Below are positions 36,901 through 48,384 of a stretch of 64,000 bases of DNA, in pieces. The notes beneath the pieces were generated by a model. The model ran no database searches. It worked only from the letters and a program-made list of their open reading frames with translations, and had not been told where the DNA came from. The position numbers and the translations under genes were made by a program. Origin of the DNA: Brachypodius melanocephalos (taxonomy: Eukaryota > Chordata > Aves > Passeriformes > Pycnonotidae); contig VZSR01001459.1 of the NCBI GenBank assembly GCA_013398615.1, positions 6,456,172 through 6,520,171 on the forward strand. The letters are read 5' to 3'. How positions within the stretch are numbered: position 1 is the first letter of the stretch; every line of letters starts with the position of its first letter.

Positions 36901-37409
36901 CCCAGGAATTCAGAAAAACGTTTTGGTTGTGTGATTGACACTGAGTTACAATATAGAGAATTTTTTCTAAAAAAAAAAAAAATTATTAACCTTTGAAAAA
37001 GCTGTGTTGAAAGTTAGTTTGTCAATTTAGAAATGAAAGGGTAAAGCTTCTCTTAGCCTATTTTGAAAGCTCCAGCCTACACATATTTGCAAGTTTCTCC
37101 CAGAAAATACTGCTCAGGTGTAATAGCTGCCAGAGGATGGTGAGACAGTGCACTGCTCTGGTGTTAGTCATTCATTGACAAACTGCCTGCTTTTGTCACT
37201 AGATTTATGCAGCCATTTAAAGAGAGAAAATTCAGGAGCTGTAGACTAAACCAGAGCAGCATAATGTGCCATTTCTCCATCTAATGGAAATGTTGGCTTC
37301 CGTGGTCACTCTTCTGTCTGCCCATGAAATCCTGTGCCTTAAAAGGCAGGCATGTTTTATATAGGACAAATCCAATTAAAAGGGCTCTTTTTTTCTCTTC
37401 TAAGGGAAC

Positions 37410-37425
37410 TTTTTTTTTTTTTTTT
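37410..37425 (+). repeat. T16 homopolymer
   Basis: Sixteen T residues. It contributes the phenylalanine run in the chance open frame starting at 37324. Confidence 0.95.
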
Positions 37426-40400
37426 GAGGTTTATTATCTGTCTATACAAGGTTCAACCCCACTCTCAAGGCCAGACTCGTCCATCCTCATTGATGGCCAC
37501 ACTGTCCATGTGTCCCATGTGAGAGGGATCTCAGCTTTGCTTATTCTGGTCTGTCTGGAAGGAACACCAGTAAACTCAGATCCAGCTTCCTTCAGGTTTC
37601 AAATCCATTTCTTTCTGAGAGGACCACAGACATCTTCAACTTACCTGTGCTGGAATCATAACAATCCTGTGGATGGGTTTTCCCAAATCTGCTCTCAGAG
37701 CAGAACCCACCTTGCAGTACAGACACAACAGGATCACTTACAGAGGTTGGTTTGTGCAGGAACCAGGGGCTGCAAGCTTAGAAAAGTTGCGTCTCTGGAC
37801 CTCAGCTCAGCAGTCCTTTTAATGGGGCCAGTCATATCAGCTTCCAAAAGCACCTTGAGCAATTTCGATAAGGCATTTAGCAAGCAGTGCTATTAATAGA
37901 CTCTGACAGCCAAATGGGGATAACTCTTCTCACTGCTATAAATTAAAGGAGAGCTTTTCCTTTTCTCGTGAGGAGTTGGAATAGTGTTAGCAAACACATT
38001 TCCTGACTGCTTTTTTCCTTTCTGTCTAACTTCAGAATACATCTCTTTGGGGACTGTATCACTTCCTGAATTGCTCCTGTTTGCCTCTGTCAGCAGTCTG
38101 GGATGCAGCCCCTGACATTTTTCACTCCTCGTCTCAGAGGCACATGGTGCTGAGCCCTGCCCAGATGCTCCTGCAGGCCTTTCTGTGAAGTCTAAGGATA
38201 GAGCTGTTCAACAGAGTGATACTCACATCAAGAGAGGCAATCCTGAGAAAGAAAATCAGTCTAAAGGCAGCCTTGCCTCAGAGGTTGCAAACAGTTGAAG
38301 AAGAACTTGATTTCAATTTAAAGGGCACTTCCTCTTTGCCAGTTCTGAAGTGCAGTGTGTGGTAATAAGAGATGATAATGCCACACAATAGCCTGAATAT
38401 ATTCACTGGAGCAGGGGGAAATTAAACCAGATTTCTTCATATAAGGCATGATGTAATGATTTCTGTCATGCTTACAGCCAGCAATGAAATTAGCAACTCA
38501 TTACATACCCAAACTAAGCAAATATTTAAGGCTGCAGGTAGTACATAAGCAATAAAACCAAAGCCAATCTAAGGACCCAAAGGCTGAGTGCATTTCCTAC
38601 TTAATTTATCAGACCAGAATAGAAGAAACTAGAAATAACCATCTACTTGCTCTGAGCACCCTGCCAATTATTTCAAACTACAAACCCAAAATGCAATATG
38701 AGCAGCTCCCTGCTTCTAGCAAAGCACAATACCCACTCAGATATTCCTACCCCTCCTTTCCAACCAGCACTTTAATTCATTTCTCTTTCTCCCAGTGCCA
38801 GGTCAAGTAGATGAATATTGCAAGCGCTGCTGATAGATGCAATAGCAAAGCGTTCTTTTCCTCATTTTTCAATGAAAAGTGGGGAATGTTGCCTAAAGTG
38901 CAATGAAAACATGTTACAGTGTCTGTTTTTAGAAGCAGGCTTGTAAATTACTAGGCTTTTGTTCCTTGTTCTGACTTTTCTTAAGAGACTTCTTTTTCTC
39001 TTCTCTTCTGTGCTTAGCTACTCTGTAATATTTTGACCTAAGACCTTCTTCTCTGCTCTCTTCTACCTTTTAGCTCACTAAAGCTTGAGAGGACGAGTAG
39101 CAATATTGCTTTTAGCAGGAGAGAAGTATCTCAAAAGCTGCTGATGTTCTTGCTGTTTATCTACCACATCCTCCTCTCTTTTAATCTCACTAGAGGGTAA
39201 GTTTAACAGTATGTCATGTATTATCCTGAAAGAATTAACACCTTAACAGCTAACATTCTTAATAATTAATTTCACTGGTATTCCATTATTCAATTCACTG
39301 ATATTGCCATTATTTAGATATAAACCAAAAAACCTATTTTTCCCAGACACATAAAGAGCAATTCTGTATTACAACAGTTGTAAAACCATAGATGAAAACT
39401 TATAATCCGGGAAATCTATGGCAGAACTTCTTAGAGTGCCAGTACCTATACTTTCAAACTAATCAAGTGCCTGAATCACTCTGAAAAGCTCAGATCAGTC
39501 ACAGAAAATGTCATTGCAACATGCAGATGGTTTGGGTGGGTCTGTGAATCTGTTTCAGGTGTGATCCCATGGCAGTGAGAGCAGAATTTAGCAGAAGACT
39601 GCTGAAAGGATTTAAGAGATTCAGAAGCGTGGCCACATCCATGTTTTCTCCTTCCACTCCCTCCCTCTACAAATATTTCCCATTCATGCCTCATCTGATT
39701 GCCCACAACTGGGTGTAAGGCTGCAGACACACATTCTCTTCTGGAGCATCTGTGCTGTTTGAAGAGGTTCTGCCCACAGCCCACACCCATCTGTCTCCTC
39801 TCCCTCTCACTCTGTCTCTAGTTTTCTAAAGTCACTTGATTCCCTCCAAGCCTTCCAGATGTCTCTCCAAACCTCACTGATATTACCAAGAAAAGCTGGC
39901 CCACAAAGTAGGAAATAAGGAAATTTTTCACTGAAAGGGAAAAACATTATTTTTCCTTTTCTAATTAAGGAAAACAAATGGAAAAGATGAGATGTATTTT
40001 TTTTCAGCCCGAAATCCAGGAGAAAAGGTGGATTTCTCGTTGTCTTCACTTTGTTGTTTCCTTCATTTTTTTATACCACAGACAATCCAGCATGGTGGAT
40101 GTCTGTTGTTTTTCAGATTTGCACTGAGCTTTGCTGCAGGGGAGCCAGCCCTTCTCTAGGGGATGCACACAATCCCCAGCCACGTGAGGCTCCCTGAACC
40201 TTTCCATCTCCCCTGCTCCAGTATGTACCCCTCAGGTTTTGGTACAATGTAAGCTCTGAGCTGCAACTCCATGTACATATTTTTTGCTCTTTCATTTCAG
40301 GAGGCATACTCACTTGCTGCATGAATAAATCTGAAGGTGACTATCCCAGCTGAAATATTAATAAAAACCCTTCCTTTCCATTTCTACCATAGCTTTGGTG

Positions 40401-42610
40401 ATTCTTTGCATCCATACAAACCAGGTAAGTGACTTTCTGAGCTGCAGCAGATGCTGCCTCTTCTTTCTGGTCCCTTATGTGTCCCTGCTGCAGCTCTGGA
40501 GCCCTGGCTGGCTGCTCCAGTAATTTTGGTCTCTGTGTTTGCTTCAGCCTCCTGCTCACCACATGATGGATTCCCTGAAATGTCTCTCTGGTCAGCTTTT
40601 GTTGCTGTGTTGATCAGGAATGTTGTTCCTGATCCCAAAGTATGGGATTACCTGATGGCAAACGTAATGCCCTTTCAAAGGATCTTGCAGCAGAGACTGA
40701 GAACGAACATGCTCTCACTCACGGGGAAACTGAAAGTCTTTGCTTAACCAAGAGGTGTTGTATGGCCTATTTAATATTAATAAAATTGTCTTATAAACAT
40801 AATTCAGAGAGAGCTTTGATACACAACTTGCTTTCTGTGTTTTATAAAAAGGCTGAAAAGTCCTTCAGCATTTCTAGATTGCTCCTTTCTATTGTCTGAG
40901 TTGCAGCAAACAGTGATGTGTCACTCACAAGTGCCTTTGTTTGGATGTAAAAGCTTATTTGAACTGGCATCAAGAGTTCCTTTAAATCCCCCGGCCAACA
41001 AAAAGGGGAAAAAAAAACAAATTATGGATGTGTCTTCTAAAATTCCATACTCAGTACTCTTTAGTATTGCAATCCCATGTTCTTGAGATTCCTTCCAGGT
41101 ATATTGTCAGATTTAGTGTGTAAAGTGACTAAAGGTGAACTATAGTCAATAAGTTCATTATAATGGTATTTCATGGGTTTGGGCTTGCGATTAATGGATT
41201 GTAAATTTATACTTTAGGACTGGAAGAACATGATCATATAAATTGTCTTATTGAAGTTAATGGGGCTGTTCTTTGAAAAAAAATGCCACTCAGCAGAACA
41301 CTTAAATGTATGCATAGCTCTAAGCATATGTTTAAGTTCAAATGAAGGCAATCTTTTGGTTTTAAGAGAACTTGACTGTGCTTAGGTTCCTTAAAACATT
41401 TATATTAATATATAGGGTGGCTGCTGCAGTAGCCTTGGGGTGTCATTAATGATTTAAAAATCATAGTCTCTCTAAGCACTCATGAACATTAGGTAAGAGA
41501 ACTACTATTAGTTGGCAACAAGGTTAAAGCCTTAAAAACTCTGTCATCTGATATGTTTATTAAACTTTCATATGCATTTTGCAGATGCAAAGAAGAGCAT
41601 TTAACTGCATACCAGTTGCTGAAGACTGGTACCTGCTGCCAAGTGTTGTAAATAAAAAGTTGCCAGAGTGCTGTTCAAGAATGGCAGTAAGGAAAGGATT
41701 CGCTATTGCTAATATTTCTGCCTACGTATTCAGGAAAAAAACTGTGTATTTGCTCTGAAAATCATTTTCCTTGGGTCATTTTGGAATGTTCTTTCCCTCA
41801 CAGACTAACAGGACTTGGTGGAAGGATGGGAAGGAACTCTTTGTGGTGATCTTTCTCTATAGTGACACAGTACAGTGTGATGAAGGAGCACTGCTGACAC
41901 AACAGCCACTTCAATGCATCTTCCTTACAGCAAAAACTGCTCTGTATGAGGGTAGTTTGAAGGAAGAAGTTCGTTTGTTATATTTCTGTAACAAAGACAC
42001 CTGATGTCTTAATTATAAGAAACCAGTACAAAACAAATGGGAACAGTCTACATTATTAAACAAGGGTATCGAGGTTGAACGTATTTTTTTGCTCTATACA
42101 CATAGGACACTGTATATACAAAGGAAACTTTTAAAGTAAGCCTTCCAAATCTGAATCTCAAGGTCCTTATCATAGGTAATCTGTCAAGAAACACAAAACA
42201 AACAGCACGGTTAATCCCCAGCTTCTGAAGTGTGTCTGCAGGTTACTTGGCAGCACAAAGCAATCACATGCTCCACAGAGCATCCTCTCCCTCACTGAGA
42301 GAAAACCAGCCCATAATTTTTTTTCTCCCCTTTAAATTCCAAGTTAATTTCGATGTGAGACTCCAGATCTCTCCATAGCCACAGGCACCCCTCTCTCCAA
42401 AACTGAAGAACACTACTCCATTGGTGTCTGGTGTTACACGCTTTAAATCATCCCCAAACCTGCTGATTTCTTTCAGCAAGGAATTCCCTTCCCATCAAAG
42501 AGGTGAATAACAGGTGATAGCAAAGGGTACAGTCCCTTTGGCCTTTTATCTGAAGTAAGAATAGTGAAGGACACAACAGCAGTGATGATGAGTGATCAAG
42601 TCTAACCACT

Positions 42611-43352
42611 TGTCTTGGTTTAGGAAGACAGGTGTGTCTGCCAGGGAAAGCCAGATTTTCCCTTGGAATGGAGAATGTAAACCCACTCCCTCCAAACTAT
42701 TGTAATTTTGAAATTAAGGGGCTCTCAGGCAAAGATATGGGAATAGGAATAACAGTACTTTACTAGGAATATTAAAAATAAGAATGTAGTACAAAAAACC
42801 CAAGCAACCAAAAAAAGAAAACACTGACAGAGTTGGAATACAACCTGATACCCTGTTGGTCAGGGTGTTGGGAGCAGCCCAATCCAATCCTCCTGCAGCA
42901 ACAGATGTGGTTCTGTTGGAGCAATGATCCTGTACAAGGGTGGAGTTTTCCTCTGAAGGTCCAGTGGTGGTGAGATGGGTCTCATCTTCCTCTGGGAATC
43001 CAGTGCAAACAGGCTGTGCTGGTGTTCTGAATCCCAGGTTTTATCCAGGTAGGAATGCTTGGCTCCTCCCCTGGGTGGAGGTGGAGCATCTCCCACTGGG
43101 ATGATGTAATTGTATCAGTCATGCAGTGAGCCTCGATGGCCCATGAACAGCAGAGATTCCCCTAGAGGGAGGATGGGTTGTGGGAGAAATAAAAACACTG
43201 CCCACCTGGTTTTGTCAGCTGGCCCATAAACAGAAGACACCTGGAGTCACAAGGAATTTGTCATAGAAGAGAAAAACACTTCTCCAACTGGTTTCAACAC
43301 ATAGTGATAGAATACATACTTCTGGTTACATCTTATATTGCAACCCAAGACA
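42611..43352 (-). mobile_element. Passerine ERV solo LTR (742 bp)
   Basis: On the plus strand it starts TGTCTTGGTTTAGG and ends GCAACCCAAGACA, so the two ends form an inverted repeat (TGTCTTGG/CCAAGACA). I recognise this sequence type as an abundant passerine endogenous-retrovirus LTR. Internal signposts are 'gaaattaaggggctctcagg', 'gataccctgttggtcagggt', 'tcccactgggatgatgtaat' and 'tttcaacacatagtgataga'. Orientation is minus: the minus strand carries a TATA-like GGATAAAACC (complement near 43036-43045) and, downstream, an AGTAAA poly(A)-like signal (complement near 42759-42764). Flanks are accact on the left and tccctt on the right, so no clean target duplication is visible. No gag, pol or env sequence adjoins. 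A 78-codon minus frame inside it (42860-43096) is not a gene. Confidence 0.85.
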
Positions 43353-46300
43353 TCCCTTTATATTTGAGCAAACCTCCTGATCATCCTTTTACATGACTGA
43401 GATCAGTCGTGGTTTTGCAAATGACCAGGTACACCCATAAAACCATGGAGAGGGAGGGCCCGTGAGCAGATATCCCCAGAGCCCTTAGTGGCCATTTCTC
43501 ACCTGTAGCATCAACTCTGCTCTATAACACTTGGTTGGTGTTGTCTTGGAAAACACCATTCTCTTTCGCACAGATGGGTTGGTAACGTGGCATCTTTTAT
43601 GGTTCTGTTCCACATAAATGCACAGAAGTGGTGGGTTCATATCACCAGGCTTTCTACTGGACACTAAGTGGTGCAATTCAGAAGAAATTCAATACTGCCT
43701 CTTTTTTAAAGCCAGGCACAGGTATCATGCATGGAAAATAACAAAAGTCCTTATCTGGCTGTGGGTATCGAGAACTAGGACAATGGGTAAATGTTGATTA
43801 AATTTCAGATGCACTGCGCTGGGCAATGCGTTAATCAATTTTTTTCATATATTCTCCAAAGAGATGCATATTTTAATTTAGAAGCTCTGGAGAAATAAAA
43901 AAAAGAAGACAGTAGTGCTCTCACAAATAGGATGTAGAGAAATATCAGAGGCCTCATCCAAATATTTTCAGGCTTTTGAATAGCAAAGCTATGAAGGGCT
44001 CAGAAATGTACAATATCAGAAATGTAAGTTTTTAACATTACTGTTCTGCTCCAGTGAATGGCCATAAATATGATATTTATACAGTTTTGTGTTTGTCACT
44101 CAAGGACTCAGTATAAAACCTATTAAGTTCATGACTAGAAATATGTTCTGTTCTTTTTCCAAATTCTAGCCCGTACTGTGGAAGTCAAAATGCGTATTTT
44201 TCTGTCACAGGCATTGACAATAAAGATGAAGATTCAGTGCCAAATTAGAGCCTAATCAATGCCTCAATACCTTCAGATTTTAATGCATCCGCCCAAGACT
44301 AAAATTTATTTAACAGCTTTTAGGATGATGCAAAGGAGGCAACTTGCATTCCTCTCTTACCTTTGACTTGGCTCTCAGGAGCTGAGAATAATCAAAATAA
44401 TTTCCATCATAATTGTAGGATAAGGTGAGTGTTGTCTGAAAAGGACCTAGGGCACAGGAAAAGGTGCTGTTCTTACAAGTTCTTTTCCAGCTGAAACCAC
44501 AGTTTGTGTTGTAATGAATACTCCTTTGTTCTCATACACAAAATTCTCTCTGAGATTGTGTGAGGGAGCTGTGAGCAAGTTATCCTCTGGACATTCATTG
44601 ATTTCAGCTAGAAAAACAGAAAGTAGCAGTAGTCCACCCATAGCTGACCAGTGAACAGAGCTAGCTAGAATTAATCTTTAAAATTCATTGTGCTATGCAA
44701 AAATAAGGCAAGAAATCAAGAAACGTAGCACTTACATGCTTGCTGCTATCAACGTTCAGAGATGTGGTCTGAATAATTTTCCAACAGAAAGATGTAGATA
44801 TTTGTTTTGGAAGGTCACTTCACTTAATATTTGACACTTTACTTCTTAACAAATTATTCGAATAATATTTGGGAATCAAACTTTTATTTTATTAAAACTT
44901 ACAGAAATAATACACAGCTGGCCTGTGAGTTGTCTGAGCATTCTTATAAGTCTCTTTTTTTTCTCAGTTCTTCTTTGAATTAAAAATAAAGTTCAGATGA
45001 ATGAAAATTTCTTCTGACAGTTGCTATTTAGAGAAGCATTTCCATAGCTGCAGCTTAGCGCGTATGCTAAGGAATAACAGAAACTTTCTAAATTATAGAA
45101 CTAATTATCTACAGGCAGCTGATCAAACACTTTGCACTCCTAGCTGTGAGCACAGCTCACCACATCTGTTGGCCTCTCCCTGGGTAAGGCTGAGCTGCAG
45201 TTGCTGCTGTGAATGTTATGGAGTGGAGACACACCAAAGGCAGCATTAAACTAACAAGCCTTGGATTTGTTGCATGACAGCACAAAGCTTGGTGGTGGCT
45301 TTTTGCCTGCAGTCTTACCCAGCCACTTGCTGGGTGTTGGAGCCAGCAGAGGGTTTGGGGATGCCACAGAGCTGGGCAGCTGCAGCTGCTGCCAGCTGTA
45401 AAGGCTGCTTGTTCTTCACAACCTCTTTCCTCTGCTGGTTTGGGGTTTTTTGGGTTGTTTTTTTTTTTTGGTGTTTCTTTTTAAAAGTTGCTTAAAGAGA
45501 GCTCGCTGGACCCACAAATTGCACTTAATATTCTTGGAGGATCAAGGGATGACTGTGAATTGGTGCAACATCAGAAATGGAAAGAGTCCAGGCAGAATTG
45601 AGGTGGTTTATCCCTCCATGAAAACAGCTGAGAATCCGTGAATTGTACAGAATGAAAGAGGAAATCTGTTAAGATATGCACAGTGTTTGAGTACATTGTA
45701 TTGTGATTGTTATTTAACATTGAAAATCTCCTTGTCTCCCACAGATCATGAGGACTCCTAGGGCTGCAGGATAGAAGAGCAATTAATGTACAAGGTGCTT
45801 CCCCTCATCTGTCACACAAACTGTATCAAAGGTTGTTAGACTGCAACAAAACCTTCCTGCAAACACAGATTTCCACCTGCAGGGCTGGAAACATCATTAT
45901 CCTTGGCAAACCCTGCACTCCTGTCCCGTGTGCAGCCACTGCCTTGTGCCCTGTGTCCAGCTTTATGCACATCCATAAGAACAGAAAGCCACGTGATGTT
46001 GTGTTTCATGTTTATGTATGAGAATAGTGCTACAAAGCTTTCTGATGCTCCATATTCTCTTTGCAAGCAGAAAAGAAGAAGCACTTGCATCCCTTTTCTT
46101 CAGACTTCTGCCATTTTTCCCTTTTCAGGATCAGCAATTGTCAGCTGGTTGTTTAAAAATCCCTTGTGCTGGTGCTGTTTGTGGTGCCTAAAACTCTTGC
46201 TTTCTCTAACAAAAGGCTTTTTATTGTTACTTTTTCCTCCACTGAATGAGAGAATAAGGGCAAGCAATTTTTGATTTAACCTCCTACTGCTGAGTTTTCA

Positions 46301-47743
46301 AATTTTAAAGTGTTAACAAAAGGGAATGCATGTTTTCAGTGTTCAAAGCTCTGATTAAACTATGGTAAAAAATTTATAAAAATCAAAGTCAGGCAGACAA
46401 TAGCAACCTAGAGATATGTGACTCTCTTTAACTGCTGGCCTCCTGCAATAGAAATGGAACTTTGTCAAGAAAGCAAGCTGTAAAAAGAGACTGTTCTACC
46501 AAGTCTTAGACTGTATCCATTTTTGATAGATTTAGTTAACCTACAAGGCAACAACAGTATTGACATATATCACTTTGAAAAATGCCAGCTGAACGAGGTA
46601 TTTTTGTTTCCTGGGTTACATGCTGAAGCCATGTCATTTGTTCTGGGTTTTTTTTCAGTCTCTGCTAACACATTCTGTTCCTGTATTTTATGATTATATG
46701 TTCACTCTCTGAACTACCCCAGAGATATTGATTGCATTTTTTGGAGACCGAACAGTATTTCAGTCTATATGAAACTCTCATTTTTTTGTTCCTATTTATG
46801 TAATCTTTTGGACTAGAAATACAATTAGATGAGTAAAATTACTATCCTAAATATCCTTTAAACATGGTAAATTATTTTTGGTAGGGAAACTTGTGGTTCC
46901 ACAATTTTCCTCAGCTGACATAACACATAAGAAAGATTTGCTCCCAAAGGAGGAAACTAATGAAATTAGTTAAATTTGGGTGCTGTCCCAGTGGGGTTTT
47001 CCTAATAATTAATCACTGCCTGGTCCTGGGCCTTTCAAGTCTCCATCCTGGAAGGATAATGAATATTATGGAAAGTAACCTTTAGATTTTTTTGAGTCTT
47101 CATTAAAACTAAGGATACAGTTGCCTGCTGAGGCACCTCAAGATGCAGATACAGATCTGAGATTTTAAGATTCAGATCTGTTAAAATTCAGAACACAACC
47201 CAAATGGTCAGTGTCACCACTGCTGTTACAGCTCGTTTGGGGAGAAGAGTTTGGGTCAGGCTTGCCAACAAGTTTTGATGTGAACAAAGCTTTTGCAAGA
47301 GAATTGTTCTCTTTTCCTTTCATTGTCTTGTCTTCTACTTCCTACATGTGTAGTGTGTGGACATTTGTGGGCAAGCTCTGTTCTCTGTGGTGTCCTGCTG
47401 GCTCCCCATCAAATCTGTGTGCTAAATTCCTGCTGGTGTGGCTCAGAACCCTGGCTGAAGCTTGCTGCTCACTCACTGCTCCCTTCCTGGGAAAGCCATC
47501 CCTTGTTGTTTAGGGAGCTGATAGTGTTGATAGCAGCTCTGAGCAGCTCTGCCCCCAGGCCAGTGCCAGAAAACAGATTTGTGTCGTGTCCTGCCCATGG
47601 CAGATGGACGTGCCACATGCCATTAAAAGTGATTCTCCAACTTTCCCTCGCGCTGTGGGTGAACAGCTCTCCTCCTTTGCACCAAAGCCTTAACAGGCAA
47701 AAAATGTGAGCTCCTAGGGGAGGTAAGGAATATTTCCCAGAGT
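43353..47743. other. Non-coding sequence with one candidate exon
   Basis: Mostly AT-rich unique sequence. The only part with any coding look is the minus-strand candidate exon at 44361-44607. A T/G-rich patch lies around 45445-45483. The plus-strand frames of 100-138 codons at 47211-47709 overlap each other and match nothing I know. Confidence 0.55.
44361..44607 (-). other. Candidate protein-coding exon(s), unrecognised, with a frame break
   Basis: On the minus strand a pyrimidine-rich acceptor (ttctgtttttctag) lies just before 44607, and a consensus donor (TCAAAG|gtaagag) just after 44361, giving a 247-bp segment. The first part is open for about 57 codons in one frame, beginning E-I-N-E-C-P-E-D-N, and ends at TAG (complement 44447-44449). 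The rest is open in another frame up to the donor (…S-Y-N-Y-D-G-N-Y-F-D-Y-S). A second donor (ACTT|gtaaga, 44477) and a second acceptor (ccctag, 44447) would cut out just 30 bp, too short for a normal vertebrate intron. So it is a decayed exon, an exon with a sequencing indel, or chance. I do not recognise the protein, and no partner exons were found. Confidence 0.25.
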
Positions 47744-47751
47744 GTCTCAGC
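47744..47751. repeat. Putative target-site duplication of the 47752 LTR, left copy
   Basis: gtctcagc here is repeated at 48377-48384, directly beside the TGTGGG end of the LTR candidate. At 8 bp it is longer than the usual 6, so two bases may match by chance. Confidence 0.5.
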
Positions 47752-48376
47752 ACTGGATGGTTGTTGCAAAGTGGGATTTAGGTGGTGGTTGCTGCTACAT
47801 ATTTCCCAATGATCCTCTCTTTTGGAAAGGCCACTTGGGGAGGCACTCAGGCAAAGCAGTCAGGTCTACACAGCACACACACCATGGCCAGCTCAGCCAG
47901 GTGAGGCAGGAAGGGCCTTTTGTATGATAAATTCCAGGCAAGGTTTATTCCAATATGCCAAAGGGAATCAGGGATAAAAGACTCAGACCGTGTGGTGTGC
48001 ACAGGGTTAAGTAAGGGGTCAGGAACCAATGGTCTGAGGGCACAGAGGTGGCACAAAGGGCAGGGCAAAGGGCAGTGCCCTATAGGGGACATGGGGACGG
48101 CCACCAGGGATACAAAAACCAATGGAGAAACAGGGAAAGGAGAAACCATGAGAATTAGGGGCATTTGGGGACAGCAAAACTGGGGTAGATCACACAATGT
48201 TGTAAGGCATCACCATGAGGGAAATCTTTTCTTTCAGCCTAGGTGGAGAGTCCATGGTAGATTCTTCCAGGGCAAGGCCTTGGGGATTCCCCTGAGGGGT
48301 TCAAAGGTTTCCACAGATGACTGTGACCCTTTCAAGGGTCTGTCTATCTTCTATCTGAGAGGTTGCTGTGCCCACA
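47752..48376 (-). mobile_element. Probable solo LTR (about 625 bp), minus strand
   Basis: Read on the minus strand, the segment starts TGTGGGCACAGC at 48376, the same TGTGGG start as three other LTR ends in this window. It contains two ATTGG boxes (complements near 48027-48034 and 48118-48124) and an AATAAA poly(A) signal (complement 47944-47949, in 'ggaataaaccttgcctgg'). An 8-bp direct repeat flanks it. The far end (…ccatccagt on the minus strand) lacks a clean CA, so the 3' boundary may have mutated. The 166-codon plus-strand frame across 47920-48420 lies antisense to the LTR and is not a credible gene. No internal retroviral genes adjoin. Confidence 0.6.
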
Positions 48377-48384
48377 GTCTCAGC
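48377..48384. repeat. Putative target-site duplication of the 47752 LTR, right copy
   Basis: gtctcagc, identical to 47744-47751, follows the cccaca (TGTGGG complement) end of the LTR. Confidence 0.5.

Larger units (their letters stand above)
31091..42610. other. Non-coding unique sequence, no gene recognised
   Basis: The longest open frame in the window is here (37324-37896, plus, 190 codons). It reads through a T16 tract (37410-37425) and has no recognisable domain, so I treat it as chance. Simple repeats are a T20 tract (32560-32579), a CA run (33531-33544) and a small 18-bp-period duplication at 33953-33982. AT-rich blocks with homeodomain-type sites occur around 33100-33220, 36000-36075 and 38810-38900. 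A motif near 41250 (ttgaagttaatggggctg) may be a scrap of an ancient repeat. No CR1 or LTR was recognised. Confidence 0.6.

Noticed and set aside
37324..37896. Longest open frame, 190 codons, plus strand
   Set aside because: It passes through a T16 tract, shows no domain or motif I recognise, and one frame of this length is expected by chance among many in 64 kb.
42264..42479. Minus-strand frame of 71 codons with fairly protein-like composition
   Set aside because: It begins at a non-ATG codon just after an in-frame TGA, has no good splice acceptor upstream, and matches nothing I know. A link to the candidate exon at 44.4 kb could not be supported.
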